A stretch of 64,000 nt of DNA, taken from NCBI RefSeq assembly GCF_905147365.1, contig NC_056412.1, positions 10,594,001-10,658,000 of the forward strand, given 5' to 3'. Every line of letters starts with the position of its first letter. Position 1 is the stretch's first letter. A program made the translations under genes and the position numbers. The notes beneath the pieces are model-generated. The model worked only from the letters and a program-made list of their open reading frames with translations, made no database searches and was not told where the DNA came from. Shown here in pieces: positions 54,967-64,000 of the stretch. This DNA comes from Aricia agestis. Lineage: Eukaryota > Arthropoda > Insecta > Lepidoptera > Lycaenidae.

Positions 54967-56126
54967 TACTTTGGGATAATAAAGGAAAGCCACTGAGGGA
55001 CAGAACCAAAAGAAGTTATCGCACATCACTCATTACGCTGCCGCCTGCCACCCTACTGTTTTTCTGACGAGTCGCATTATGCGAACGCACCTCAAATAAC
55101 CTTAATGGCCTTCATTTAGCCTGCAAAAACATTCATAGCCTGACCGCTTCAGATTTTTACTCGCTTTTAACGGTTTTGTTTTTCCTACAGAGTCTCTTAA
55201 AAATGCTGCTAAGTGGCCGCTTTTTAAAGCGAACAACGAAAGGTTTCGGACGATGCGCCGTTGGCTTGCTACCAAAATGTTCCGAATCCAGATTTATGTG
55301 TAGCGGCGACGACGGCTGCGATGCTATCGCCGACCTCCCCATTGTGCTTCCGTGGGAATTGGATTTCCAAGCTCCTCTGTTGTCATATCTGACACTAACA
55401 TATTCTTTGAATACTACTCCGATTGTGTACAAAGTAACTTACGCGTTGTACATTTGAATACGTCCTGAAGTTGAATTTAGTGAAAATTGTAAAGTTACTT
55501 CGCTACTGCAGCTATGTGGTAAAGTGGAACGGACAGGACTTAAACCGCATGAAACTACCCAACGCTGCTAAGATTTACATGATTAGTTAGAAACCATATA
55601 AGCTTATATAAGTATTATAGTGATTCTTTAAACTTTATTTGACTACAAGAAAAATGTTTTGATTAATTATTTAATTAACAAACAGAATTAATTAATAATA
55701 ATTGTTAGACGCTTTGTTTGTTCCATGCATCTAAAATATAGTTCGAGCATATATCAATTCAACATAACAGCTTAATTGAGTTTAAACGTGCATAAACGCT
55801 GGATAAACATAAAATAAATTGAATAAAATCTCGCAAATGTTAAAGCGATTAAACACGTTGCCAATACGGATATACGCCGGTTGTCGCGGTTCTTTGGCGT
55901 TAAAATAAGCGTTTATCATTTAGGGATGTTTACAAACAACATCCTGCGGTATATAATTGAAAAGACTGGAGCGATGCCAACAGAACAAACACGCGATTTA
56001 CTATTGTCGGTGTTCGACGAATGTACAAAATTAGGGACACGAATTATTATCACTGTACTGATTGTAGTTACATTGTATAATGCATAATTGTGGACATTTG
56101 ATTTGACTTTATATTATGGATATCCA
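54967..56126. other. Single-copy sequence with an unexplained open region at 55157-55457
   Basis: Both strands are open for more than 90 codons at 55157-55457. A good splice-acceptor-like TTTTGTTTTTCCTACAG ends at 55192 on the plus strand and is followed by 41 open codons to a TAG near 55316. No family recognised, no matching donor; not called as a gene. Confidence 0.35.
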
Positions 56127-56344
56127 AGTTTACCGGAGGCCCAATCCCCTACCCTATTCCCTTCCCTACCCTCCCCTATTCCCTTCCCTTCCCTAAACTC
56201 CGGGGTATTACCCTATTCCCTCTTAAAAGGCCGGCAACGCACCTGCAGCTCTTCTGATGCTGCGAGTGTCCATGGGCGACGGAAGTTGCTTTCCATCAGG
56301 TGAACCGTTTGCTCGTTTGCCCCCTTATTTCATTTTAAAAAAAA
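56127..56344 (+). mobile_element. SINE (Metulj-like), copy 10, 5'-truncated
   Basis: AGTTTACCGGAGGCCCAATC to CCCCCTTATTTCATTTTAAA; lacks the first about 110 bp. Confidence 0.92.
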
Positions 56345-58883
56345 GCCTTTGTTTATCAAGTTATCTAAGCCAATATAAAATTGAATTCTATTGGGAATAT
56401 GCTTTATCACTTTGAAGTATTTACCTAAAACTAATATTGTTTAATTTCAAAATCACACCGAGAACCTTTAAAAGTAGACTAGTCCATTCTGGGCTTCCTT
56501 TAGAGATTTCCAGCTTTTTCAGTTTACCTCATTTCAATTTTCAACATGTTCAAATACAATATTACTTTGACCCGGTCTATATATTTTTCTCTTTAGTATT
56601 GTAAGATTATTCTGTTGCATGTAATATAGATACCCTAAACCATTTTAGGATAAAATATTTTAAAATGTAGACTGAAAATGTTGAATAAGTTTATCGGATG
56701 TTTCACGATACGGCGCTCCTACAGAGGTTTACGTAACATCTCCGTCAACGTATTTCAGGATGTTCTAAACTTGCAAGTTAATGTTTACTAGAGAATTCAA
56801 AAACAATGTCTATTCTGAACGACATTAAAATAGCCCCGCAATTATGCCTCATCGAAATTGTTAAGATAAGTCTGCAGTACGTCTTGTGCATGTAGGATCT
56901 AGCATACATGATAACATATTCTGTAGAAATAGGTATCTAAGCAAACTAACTTTAGCTTCTTTGCCTATTTCTATCGTAAACGTTATCCTATATCCTAGAA
57001 TTTCTAGATCGGTAGTGCCATAACGTGTCTAATATCTATACTCTATAGTCTATCATATTTTAGTTCCTACATATGCCAATATACGTTATTTTACAATTTC
57101 CCTCTCTAACCTAAGTTTGCTCTATCCTCTAGCTACGTAATTTTTATCTCAAAACTTTCAGGAATCTCATCAGCACCTACAAAGTAAGATATTATCTTCC
57201 GAAGATACGGTATGTGTCGTACCAAAATATAAACAAGCGATTTTGTAGCTAAAAAGGTTTTCTAGGTCGCCGGGAAGATTATCTTCGGGACATTAAAATC
57301 CTTTACAAGGAGATTTATCCTGGATGTAAATGTTATTATGGCTTAACTTCGAGAGCCGATATAACGCCGGGTGAGGCCAGGATAAATTATTGCAACGTAC
57401 CATAAAAATTACGGTACAATTTTATCGTGTTCCTCAAATTGGTCATTAATTTTGTCGATCGTAGGTATATTCACACACGCTAAAATAGCGCGAGAGGCGA
57501 GTACTTATATATTGCATAAGTCGAATATAAAAATGGATAAATCGGAGGAGACGACACTGAAATAGATCAAAATGTCTCGGGAGTCGGTGAGCCAGATATC
57601 GACGGAGCTGTGTTTATCGCTTCCGTTAGATTACTGCGATCATACCTCGGGGCTCGGGGGATCCCGACATTTTTGCCAATGTAAATGATGAAGATATTGC
57701 AACAACAACTATAGCGATTCGCCGGTTGCGATAGCTTATCTTTGCGATATAAACGGTCGCTCTAATGTGCTGAAGCTAACGTACAAAAAGCTAAAAGTTA
57801 AAACCCACGTTTTACTTGCTGGATGTTCAGTTGAACGTCATACAAAAAGCCACGATGTAATCCACATTTTAAAGAGCTTTTAACGTTTTAAAAGCTAGTT
57901 TCTGCAGATGTAACATTATACTTACTAAGAAAATCAGGAAGAAAAGTATACAAAGGTTAGTTTTGATGCTTTAGTTCTTAATTAATAATTATCTCGATTT
58001 AGATAAAACTAAACCTTAAAATTAGCTTTCTCTAGTAATGTCAAAACACATAATAAAATTTTCAATCTACAACAATACAGGCTTCCATCGACGAATGGAA
58101 TACTGCATAATTAGAAATACCAAAGGCACAGCCGAGCAAACAAAACAAATGCACGTAATTATACAATACCGCACTCGTATTCAGCGCTGGAACTAATTTT
58201 AGAATACACGAAAGCTAAGAATGACAATGTAATTTGACCCAGATAGGAAGTTCCATTACTGGAGTGAAATAATTCGACTTCTGTTGAAGCCCGGCTCATC
58301 TCTCCTGTATCGTTTGTCCGCCGCACGTTGGAGCGGGTCCAACAGTTTTATACAATCATTCCACTCAACTAAGCGTCCCCATAAACACGGCCCGGCAGGT
58401 ATGAATTGCACAAAAAACTGAGAATAATTGCTACAGTTGTGTCCGTTCGCTTTTAGTGTTATCAATTTTTAATTCGCTACACCGAAATGGAAATACAAAT
58501 ATTAGTGACCACCCGTCGGAACACTGCAATATTTGGAAAGCTATTGTACAGGTGATAGTATTTTATTTACGTTTTGATAGAAGTGGAACATAAATAACGT
58601 TCAGTTTTAAAAGGATGGATTGAATATAAAACTAGAATTTCTATTGTATGAAATAGCTCCAGATAATGCAAATACTGCTAGCCAATAGTTAGTGTACGAT
58701 ATTCAGAGATGTGTAAGCATTGTATTAGTAGGTTGATATGTAATTTGGTTAAGAAATCAAAAGAGTAGAGACTTAAGAAATTTATTTCGTCTCTCAATAT
58801 TAATATTATCTTAGATTTTCTGATTCTTTATATAATTATTGTTGTCATGAAGTATATTTAAGAAATGAATATAAACATTAACA

Positions 58884-58941
58884 TTTATTTGTATTTAAAT
58901 ATTCCTGCTATCGAGAAGGAATATTTAAATACAGATAAATT
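58884..58941. repeat. Palindrome, 24-bp arms
   Basis: ATTTATTTGTATTTAAATAT TCCT and AGGAATATTTAAATACAGAT AAAT, 10-base loop, one mismatch. Confidence 0.9.
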
Positions 58942-59351
58942 TTCGCCTCGATAAAGCTCTATACAAATTTTAGACGACCATTTAGGTGTTGGGTATATAA
59001 TGTAATAAAGATCGGTCAGCTATAGGATACTGGGCATGTACCTTTCTCAGTGTACGATCGGGTTTTGGCCGCACTCCAGAACTTTAGGGTATATAATTTA
59101 TATTTTACAGTTGTCCATGTTAAAAGAATTCGTGGATTGTGACTGTAATTTTACATTGAAGCTGTAGAAATGTATTCATTATTGCGAAGCTTCAAATCTT
59201 CCTTTGAAATTTTTAACTTCACATTTTTTGTTCGTATGAGTGAGCCATAATACTCAAACCAATTATGACTGAAATAGTTTTTAAATAAATCATGCACCTA
59301 CATCTTACGTGTAGAGTAAGAGCCTGCGATAGCCAGACTGCCAGACTGGCA

Positions 59352-59406
59352 GCTGCCAGACACCCTTAAACTTTCTTATGTATTAGACTTTAAGGGTGTC
59401 TAGCAG
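59352..59406. repeat. Inverted repeat beside a CCAGACTG tandem
   Basis: GCTGCCAGACACCCTTAAA pairs with TTTAAGGGTGTCTAGCAG. Immediately left, CCAGACTGCCAGACTGGCAG is a short tandem and palindrome. Confidence 0.85.
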
Positions 59407-60145
59407 TGGGAAGTAACTGTCAAAAATGTCCGGCACTGGAAGACGAGATTTCTCCACTTACGGCGAAGAATATAAGCTATTAAACTAATATTCCTGAAAG
59501 GTCAGGTAGAGCTTCAGAACTGAATACCTCCTGAAGTAACCGCGACCAAAACTCCATAGTTGCTGGTAGTTCTTACCTCTGTGAAGGCCACAATCGGGTA
59601 AACTTTCAGCTTTACCAAACGGAGGAAGGTCTGGCCATCGCAGGCTCTTGATTACAAACTTACAATATGTATGTCGTTCCATACGATTTATCTATTTCTG
59701 GGATCACGCTGTCACTATTATAAATAGCCGAAATGCTTGTTTAGAAGATTTAGGTGAAATCGCGACACAAAATGTTTACAAGATATATATATTTGTCAAG
59801 ATATACGTTTGTTTTAGTATTCACATCACGAACTGTAAATATCGAATGTTTAGGGAACAGTTTACGCGCGTGCATCAAAACTCATGAAAGTTTTATAGTT
59901 TGAATCTCTCTCAAATTCATTTGGGATATTTTTTATACTATCACTTTTATAGGCTTTGAAATCAATTGAAATTAATAATAAAATGAATAAATTATAATTT
60001 AAAAAAATCTAAAATGTAAGCAAGCTCATAAATAAATTTATCGTAATAATATAATACTCGTATTATAGATTCTATTCTATTTCCACATCTTTTATAAATA
60101 TTATATATAATTTTTATACATTTTATACCTCCCACGTATACATTT

Positions 60146-60509
60146 TATGCTTCCGCACGAATAGGCCGGCTCGACCGGAGAAATACCACGTTCTCACAGA
60201 AAACCGGCGTGAAACAGTGCTTGCGCGGCAAAAAAAAAAAAAAAAAAAAAAAAAAAACAGTGCTTGCGCTGTGTTTCGCCGAGTGAGTGAGCTTACCGGA
60301 GGCCCAATCCCCTACTCTAAACCCTTCCCTACCCTCCCTTATTCCCTTCCCTTCCCATCCCTACCCTCCCCTATTACCCTATTCCCTCTCAAAAGGCCGG
60401 CAACACACCTGCAGCTCTTATGATGCTGCGAGTGTCCATGGGCGACGAAAGTTGCTTTCCATCAGGTGACCCGTTTCCTCGTTTGCCCCCTTATTTCATT
60501 AAAAAAAAA
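60146..60509 (+). mobile_element. SINE (Metulj-like), copy 11, split by a poly(A) insertion
   Basis: Starts ATGCTTCCGCACGAATAGGC, ends TTATTTCATTAAAAAAAAA. At 60227-60257 GGC plus 28 A residues interrupts it, with ACAGTGCTTGCGC present on both sides. Confidence 0.93.
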
Positions 60510-61682
60510 CATAATCGTTGCATTTAATACTTTAATTTGATTTCTAGACGTGGTGGCTTTCATGTTTTTCAGATCTCCTTTCAAGTACATAATATTATAC
60601 CGTTGCTTAATTATACGACAAAGGAAAACATATCTTTAACAAACACTGCACGGTGAGGAAACCCGCACATGGTTGGTCCTAGAAGTATAATATCATAATA
60701 TAATATCATAGCCAGGTCATTTCTCAGGGCTAGGCTATGTTTTGAGAATGCCCAGAAGAGTAACCGTAAGGAAATATTTAAAAAAAAACCTGCATTTTAA
60801 GTGCTTTTTTGCTCGGGGAATAGAGTAAGAATCATCTACAATGAAAGGCCTTAATATATTTAATAGTACTCATTAATTAATTCGTGACATTGGCCACATA
60901 GCGTTATTCTCAACTAAGCAGAAACACCAACTCAACTCCCAAGTGAGAATTATTGTCAAGAATGAGGTCTCGCGCGCTAAACAAACGGTATGAATAATAT
61001 TTGTGGAAGCTTGTATAATTGTTAAGAAACACTCGGACACTGTTTAAGTGTCCAAATATTGTCTGTGGGCATGTCACTGGAGATATATGAAGCTCTAACG
61101 AGGCGCTGGAATTCCAAGACAATACGCACCTCTACGCTTATATTTCTCGGCGTATTATAATGTTACCATTGTGGAATATGTACTTATTTTATCATTTTAA
61201 TATTTATTCGTATGCAGAATGGATGGTTGTCTTGATTAGATACCTAAGTGCATGTTGAAACTCAGAAAAAAATTATGGTAGTTTTAGCACTTTTAGTAAA
61301 TCGCACCAACGAAACATAAGAGTTCCATAAATGTATATAAATTAAAAGTATTACTATTATTAGTACTTTATACACGTATTATGGTTTGTATACACCATAT
61401 CTAATTTGAGATAGATCTAGAGAGTAGCTCTTATTTCTACATAAGAAATGAATACTACTTTGCACCGTTTAACTACAATACACTTCCAATAGAATGAAAT
61501 ACACCTTGATTCCAATAAGTAATATTGTGTTTCATCAACCATGATTACTGTTTGATGTTCAGTCGTGCAAAGTTTTGTAACTCGAGCGACGTGCGTGGCG
61601 CGGGAACTCGGCGGCTGCCAATATCAATCACTATCTACGGAACAATCTGTAACACAAGACTTGGGTAACACTCGCTACTTGC
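60510..61682. other. Gene-free AT-rich sequence
   Basis: Tandem ATAATATCATAATAT near 60690; otherwise nothing recognised. Confidence 0.4.
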
Positions 61683-61686
61683 TTAA

Positions 61687-63509
61687 GAGGAGTCCACACC
61701 GCCCTTTTTTTCATACAAACGTTGTCCCCATTTTCCTCCCTGGATAATGCTAGTAGAGTTATAATTTTTTTTACCGACTTCCAAAAAGGAGGAGGTTATA
61801 CGTTCGGCTGTATGTATCTTTTTTTTTTTTTGTATGTTCAACGATAGCTCAGCCGTTTGTGATCCGATTTTAAAAATTATTTTTGTGTTGTATAGGGCTT
61901 AACTCAAATTTGGTACCATGTTCACAAAAGTGGTGATCTGATAATGGGATCCTGGAGGAATCGACGGGACTCCTTGAAATTTGTATGGAAACATATAGTG
62001 ATTTCAATTTTTTCTGAAGCATTCGAGGTAAATGCTACCAAAAAGTAAGATTTCGCACCAGGTTATACCCTGGATCCGAAGGTACCCAACAGAACTTTTG
62101 AATCCTTATAGATACAGGTTCGGGGATTTCGGCGTTGTTTAAATAACTGAAAGCATAAGCCAACACATAAATTTATTTGATCATCATCATCAAAATCATA
62201 ATTATGCCATGGGTCATTACATTATGACCCAATTATTGATGCTTTTCGTGATATTTTGCATCGAAGCAGATGTTTTTGATGATTATTTCGATGTTTGTAG
62301 ACCGATTTTCAAAATTCTTGTTTTGTTGTATAGGATATAATCTTAATTTTTGTAGAATAATTACGAAAGTGGTGAGCTGATGATGGGATCTATGAGCAAT
62401 CGAGGGAAATCCTTGAAATTTATCAAAAGACTCATAGTGGTTAAAATGTTGTTTCTAGTAACTGAAACATATGTTACGAATAAGAGAAAGTTCATACGAA
62501 GGTGTCTCTTGGTCTGAAGGCACTGAACAGAACTCCTGAACCTTTAAAGATAAAAGTTTTTAAATTGCAGCATCGCTTACCACAATTTCGCTTACAGTAA
62601 CATAATGTGAATAGTTAACATTCGTAGTGGTTATTTACGCATAAAGCCTTATCCTGTAGATAACTAAAAAGAGTGAAATTATTATTTTTAACAAAAAATT
62701 AAAACCGACTTCCAAGGTAAAAACTATAATTATTATATTAACTAAAAAGTATTAAATAACTCTTACTCTATAATAGTGCCTTTTTCAGAATTCGTCTACA
62801 ACTCAACTATTTCTGTACATACTACAGTCTTCATTACTTTGAAGTCGGTACCAGTCCCAAAAGCTTCAGATATTCTGACATTGACTGAACTCACGATAAA
62901 ATTAGCTGGTACCGACATCAAATAATGAAGACTGTAGTATGTACAGAAATAGTTGAGATGTAGACGAATTCTGAAAAAGGCACTATTATAGAGTAAGAGT
63001 TATTTAATACTTTTTAGTTCATATAATTATAGTTTTTACCTTGGAAGTCGGTTTTAATTTTTTGTTAAAAATAATAATTCCTGAATATCTATATCTACGG
63101 CCACTAATACAATGTCCCTATGTTTTCTTTTTTTTATAATTTAATTATTAAATAAGATATGAACGTTCAAAAACCCAAAAAAATGGCCAGATTTTTCGCT
63201 GTGTTCAAACATCCAGAAAACAGATTTGGCTAGGTTATACAAAAAATAATGAAACATAGGAACACAGCTCAAGCTTTTCTTTAATCTTTAATGAAAAAGG
63301 TAAGTACCTTTTTCATTTTATTTAAGTACCTTTACCTTTTTGATTTAAGTAAATCGGTTAAGTTTTGGAGAAGGAATCAGGGGACAACGAATCGTTGATT
63401 TTCTGCAGTTGTCTCTATCGCGTTCTGCGGTATAGGCTTGAGGTAAGGGAGACAGCTATAGATATTACACGTACTTTTTTTTCATTTCTCTAGCCCCTGG
63501 TGTATCCTC
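61687..63509. mobile_element. TTAA-flanked MITE, third copy, reverse, interrupted by a 1.3-kb element
   Basis: GAGGAGTCCACACCGCCC at the left and AGCCCCTGGTGTATCCTC at the right; TTAA at 61683-61686 and 63510-63513. Internal sequence is the reverse of 14089-14563. The continuity ATAATTTTTTT|CCTGAATATC is broken by 61771-63079. A local TACCTTTTTCATTTTATTTAAG duplication is at 63300-63350. Confidence 0.85.
61771..63079. mobile_element. ACCGACTTCCAAAAAGGAGGAGG-family element ending in a 400-bp hairpin
   Basis: ACCGACTTCCAAAAAGGAGG at 61773; two diverged modules (each with CCGATTTT-AAA, TGGTACCATGTTCACAAAAG-like, TGATGGGATC) follow. The last 400 bp (62678-63079) form a foldback with arms of about 195 bp, ATTTTTAACAAAAAATTAAA ACCGACTTCCAAGG and its complement. 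Interrupts the TTAA MITE. Superfamily unclear. Confidence 0.75.
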
Positions 63510-63513
63510 TTAA

Positions 63514-63667
63514 CAAATACCACCTACTATTGCCATCAATTACAACTACATTATTCTGCTCTATATTGTTGCAGATGTACCATCGAGGAAATAGATTCAT
63601 AGGCAGATTGCGGGTCTACGTGCTTTGGTCGGGTTTTGTCAATCCAATGTTAATCGTGATCTATTTA
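63514..63667. other. Short gap with a relative of the 1270-1470 repeat
   Basis: AGATTCATAGGCAGATTGCG and GCTTTGGTCGGGTTTTGTCA resemble the repeat in the small Sema-2 intron. Confidence 0.45.
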
Positions 63668-63983
63668 TTTTTTTAAGAAATATGGGGCAAACGAGCAAAC
63701 GGGTCACCTGATGGAAAGCAACTTCCGTCGCCCATGGACACTCGCAGCATCAGAAGAGCTGCAGGTGTGTTGCCTGTCTTTTAAGAGGGAATAGGGTAAC
63801 AGGGGAGGGTAGGTATGGGAAGGGAAGGGAATAGGAGAGGATAGGGAAGGGAATTGAGCCTCCGGTAAACTCACTCACTCGGCGAAACACAGCGCAAGCG
63901 CTGTTTCACGCCGGTTTTCTGTTAGAACGTGGTATTTCTCCGGTCGAGCCGGGCCATTCGTGTCGAAGCATGGCTCTCCCTCG
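63668..63983 (-). mobile_element. SINE (Metulj-like), copy 12, full length
   Basis: GGGGCAAACGAGCAAACGGG to GCATGGCTCTCCCTCGT, with the minisatellite block at 63790-63850. Confidence 0.93.
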
Positions 63984-64000
63984 TATATTGGCTGGATTTG

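Larger units (their letters stand above)
56345..60145. other. Long single-copy region, no gene recognised
   Basis: 3.8 kb with almost no repeats. 57320-57720 has raised GC and looks constrained (GGATAAATCGGAGGAGACGA, GTCTCGGGAGTCGGTGAGCC). 58256-58465 and 59485-59682 (minus) are short frames without motifs or splice context. Palindromes at 58884-58941 and 59352-59406. Confidence 0.35.

Noticed and set aside
58256..59682. Short minus frames (58256-58465, 59485-59682) as Sema-2 signal-peptide exon
   Set aside because: No hydrophobic signal core after a Met and no donor leaving phase 1, which the next exon requires.
1..64000. CRISPR array, rRNA, bacterial operon or viral gene content
   Set aside because: No regularly spaced direct repeats, no rRNA-like conserved blocks, no intact viral frames; the window is insect nuclear DNA.

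Overview
This is AT-rich, intron- and transposon-dominated animal DNA. The repeats point to a moth or butterfly: a 12-copy SINE that resembles the Metulj SINEs described from Heliconius (recognised from memory, not searched), Helitrons with lepidopteran-type ends, and a tRNA-headed SINE. A nymphalid butterfly is the best guess; species is not determinable here.

Only one protein-coding gene can be supported. Four exons on the minus strand (13612-13525, 9246-9195, 1656-1486, 1010-740) join in phase and encode the N-terminal part of a sema domain. They match insect secreted class-2 semaphorins (Sema-2a/2b). All visible splice sites are canonical. The gene continues to the left beyond base 1 (rest of the sema propeller, PSI and Ig regions). 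It also needs a 5' exon with start codon and signal peptide, somewhere to the right of 13612, which I could not identify. Much or all of 13.6-64 kb is therefore either first intron or upstream intergenic DNA; no second gene was found there.

Layout: 1-13.6 kb is the Sema-2 exons with repeat-filled introns (a SINE tail touching a splice donor, a Helitron nested in a Helitron, two TIR transposons with subterminal repeats, Helitron and hAT fragments). 13.6-25 kb holds MITEs including a tandem TTAA-flanked pair, Helitrons, and nested TIR elements at 23-24.2 kb. 25-31.6 kb has a (TA)n tract, a hAT MITE with perfect 8-bp duplications, a SINE, and a 1.1-kb TIR element. 31.6-36 kb has a GC-rich single-copy island and a 5'-truncated LINE with a 13-bp duplication. 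36-40 kb is a hAT element carrying two nested elements, plus SINEs. 40-53 kb has long single-copy stretches, Helitrons, tRNA-SINEs and several long perfect palindromes. 53-64 kb has SINEs, palindromes, long unique stretches and a TTAA element split by a 1.3-kb insertion.

The biology worth following is genomic: the SINE at the Sema-2 donor, layered insertions that give a relative chronology, palindromes with almost no loop, and the GC-rich islands that may be regulatory DNA for Sema-2 or a neighbour. I saw no new gene system, RNA gene or CRISPR array.
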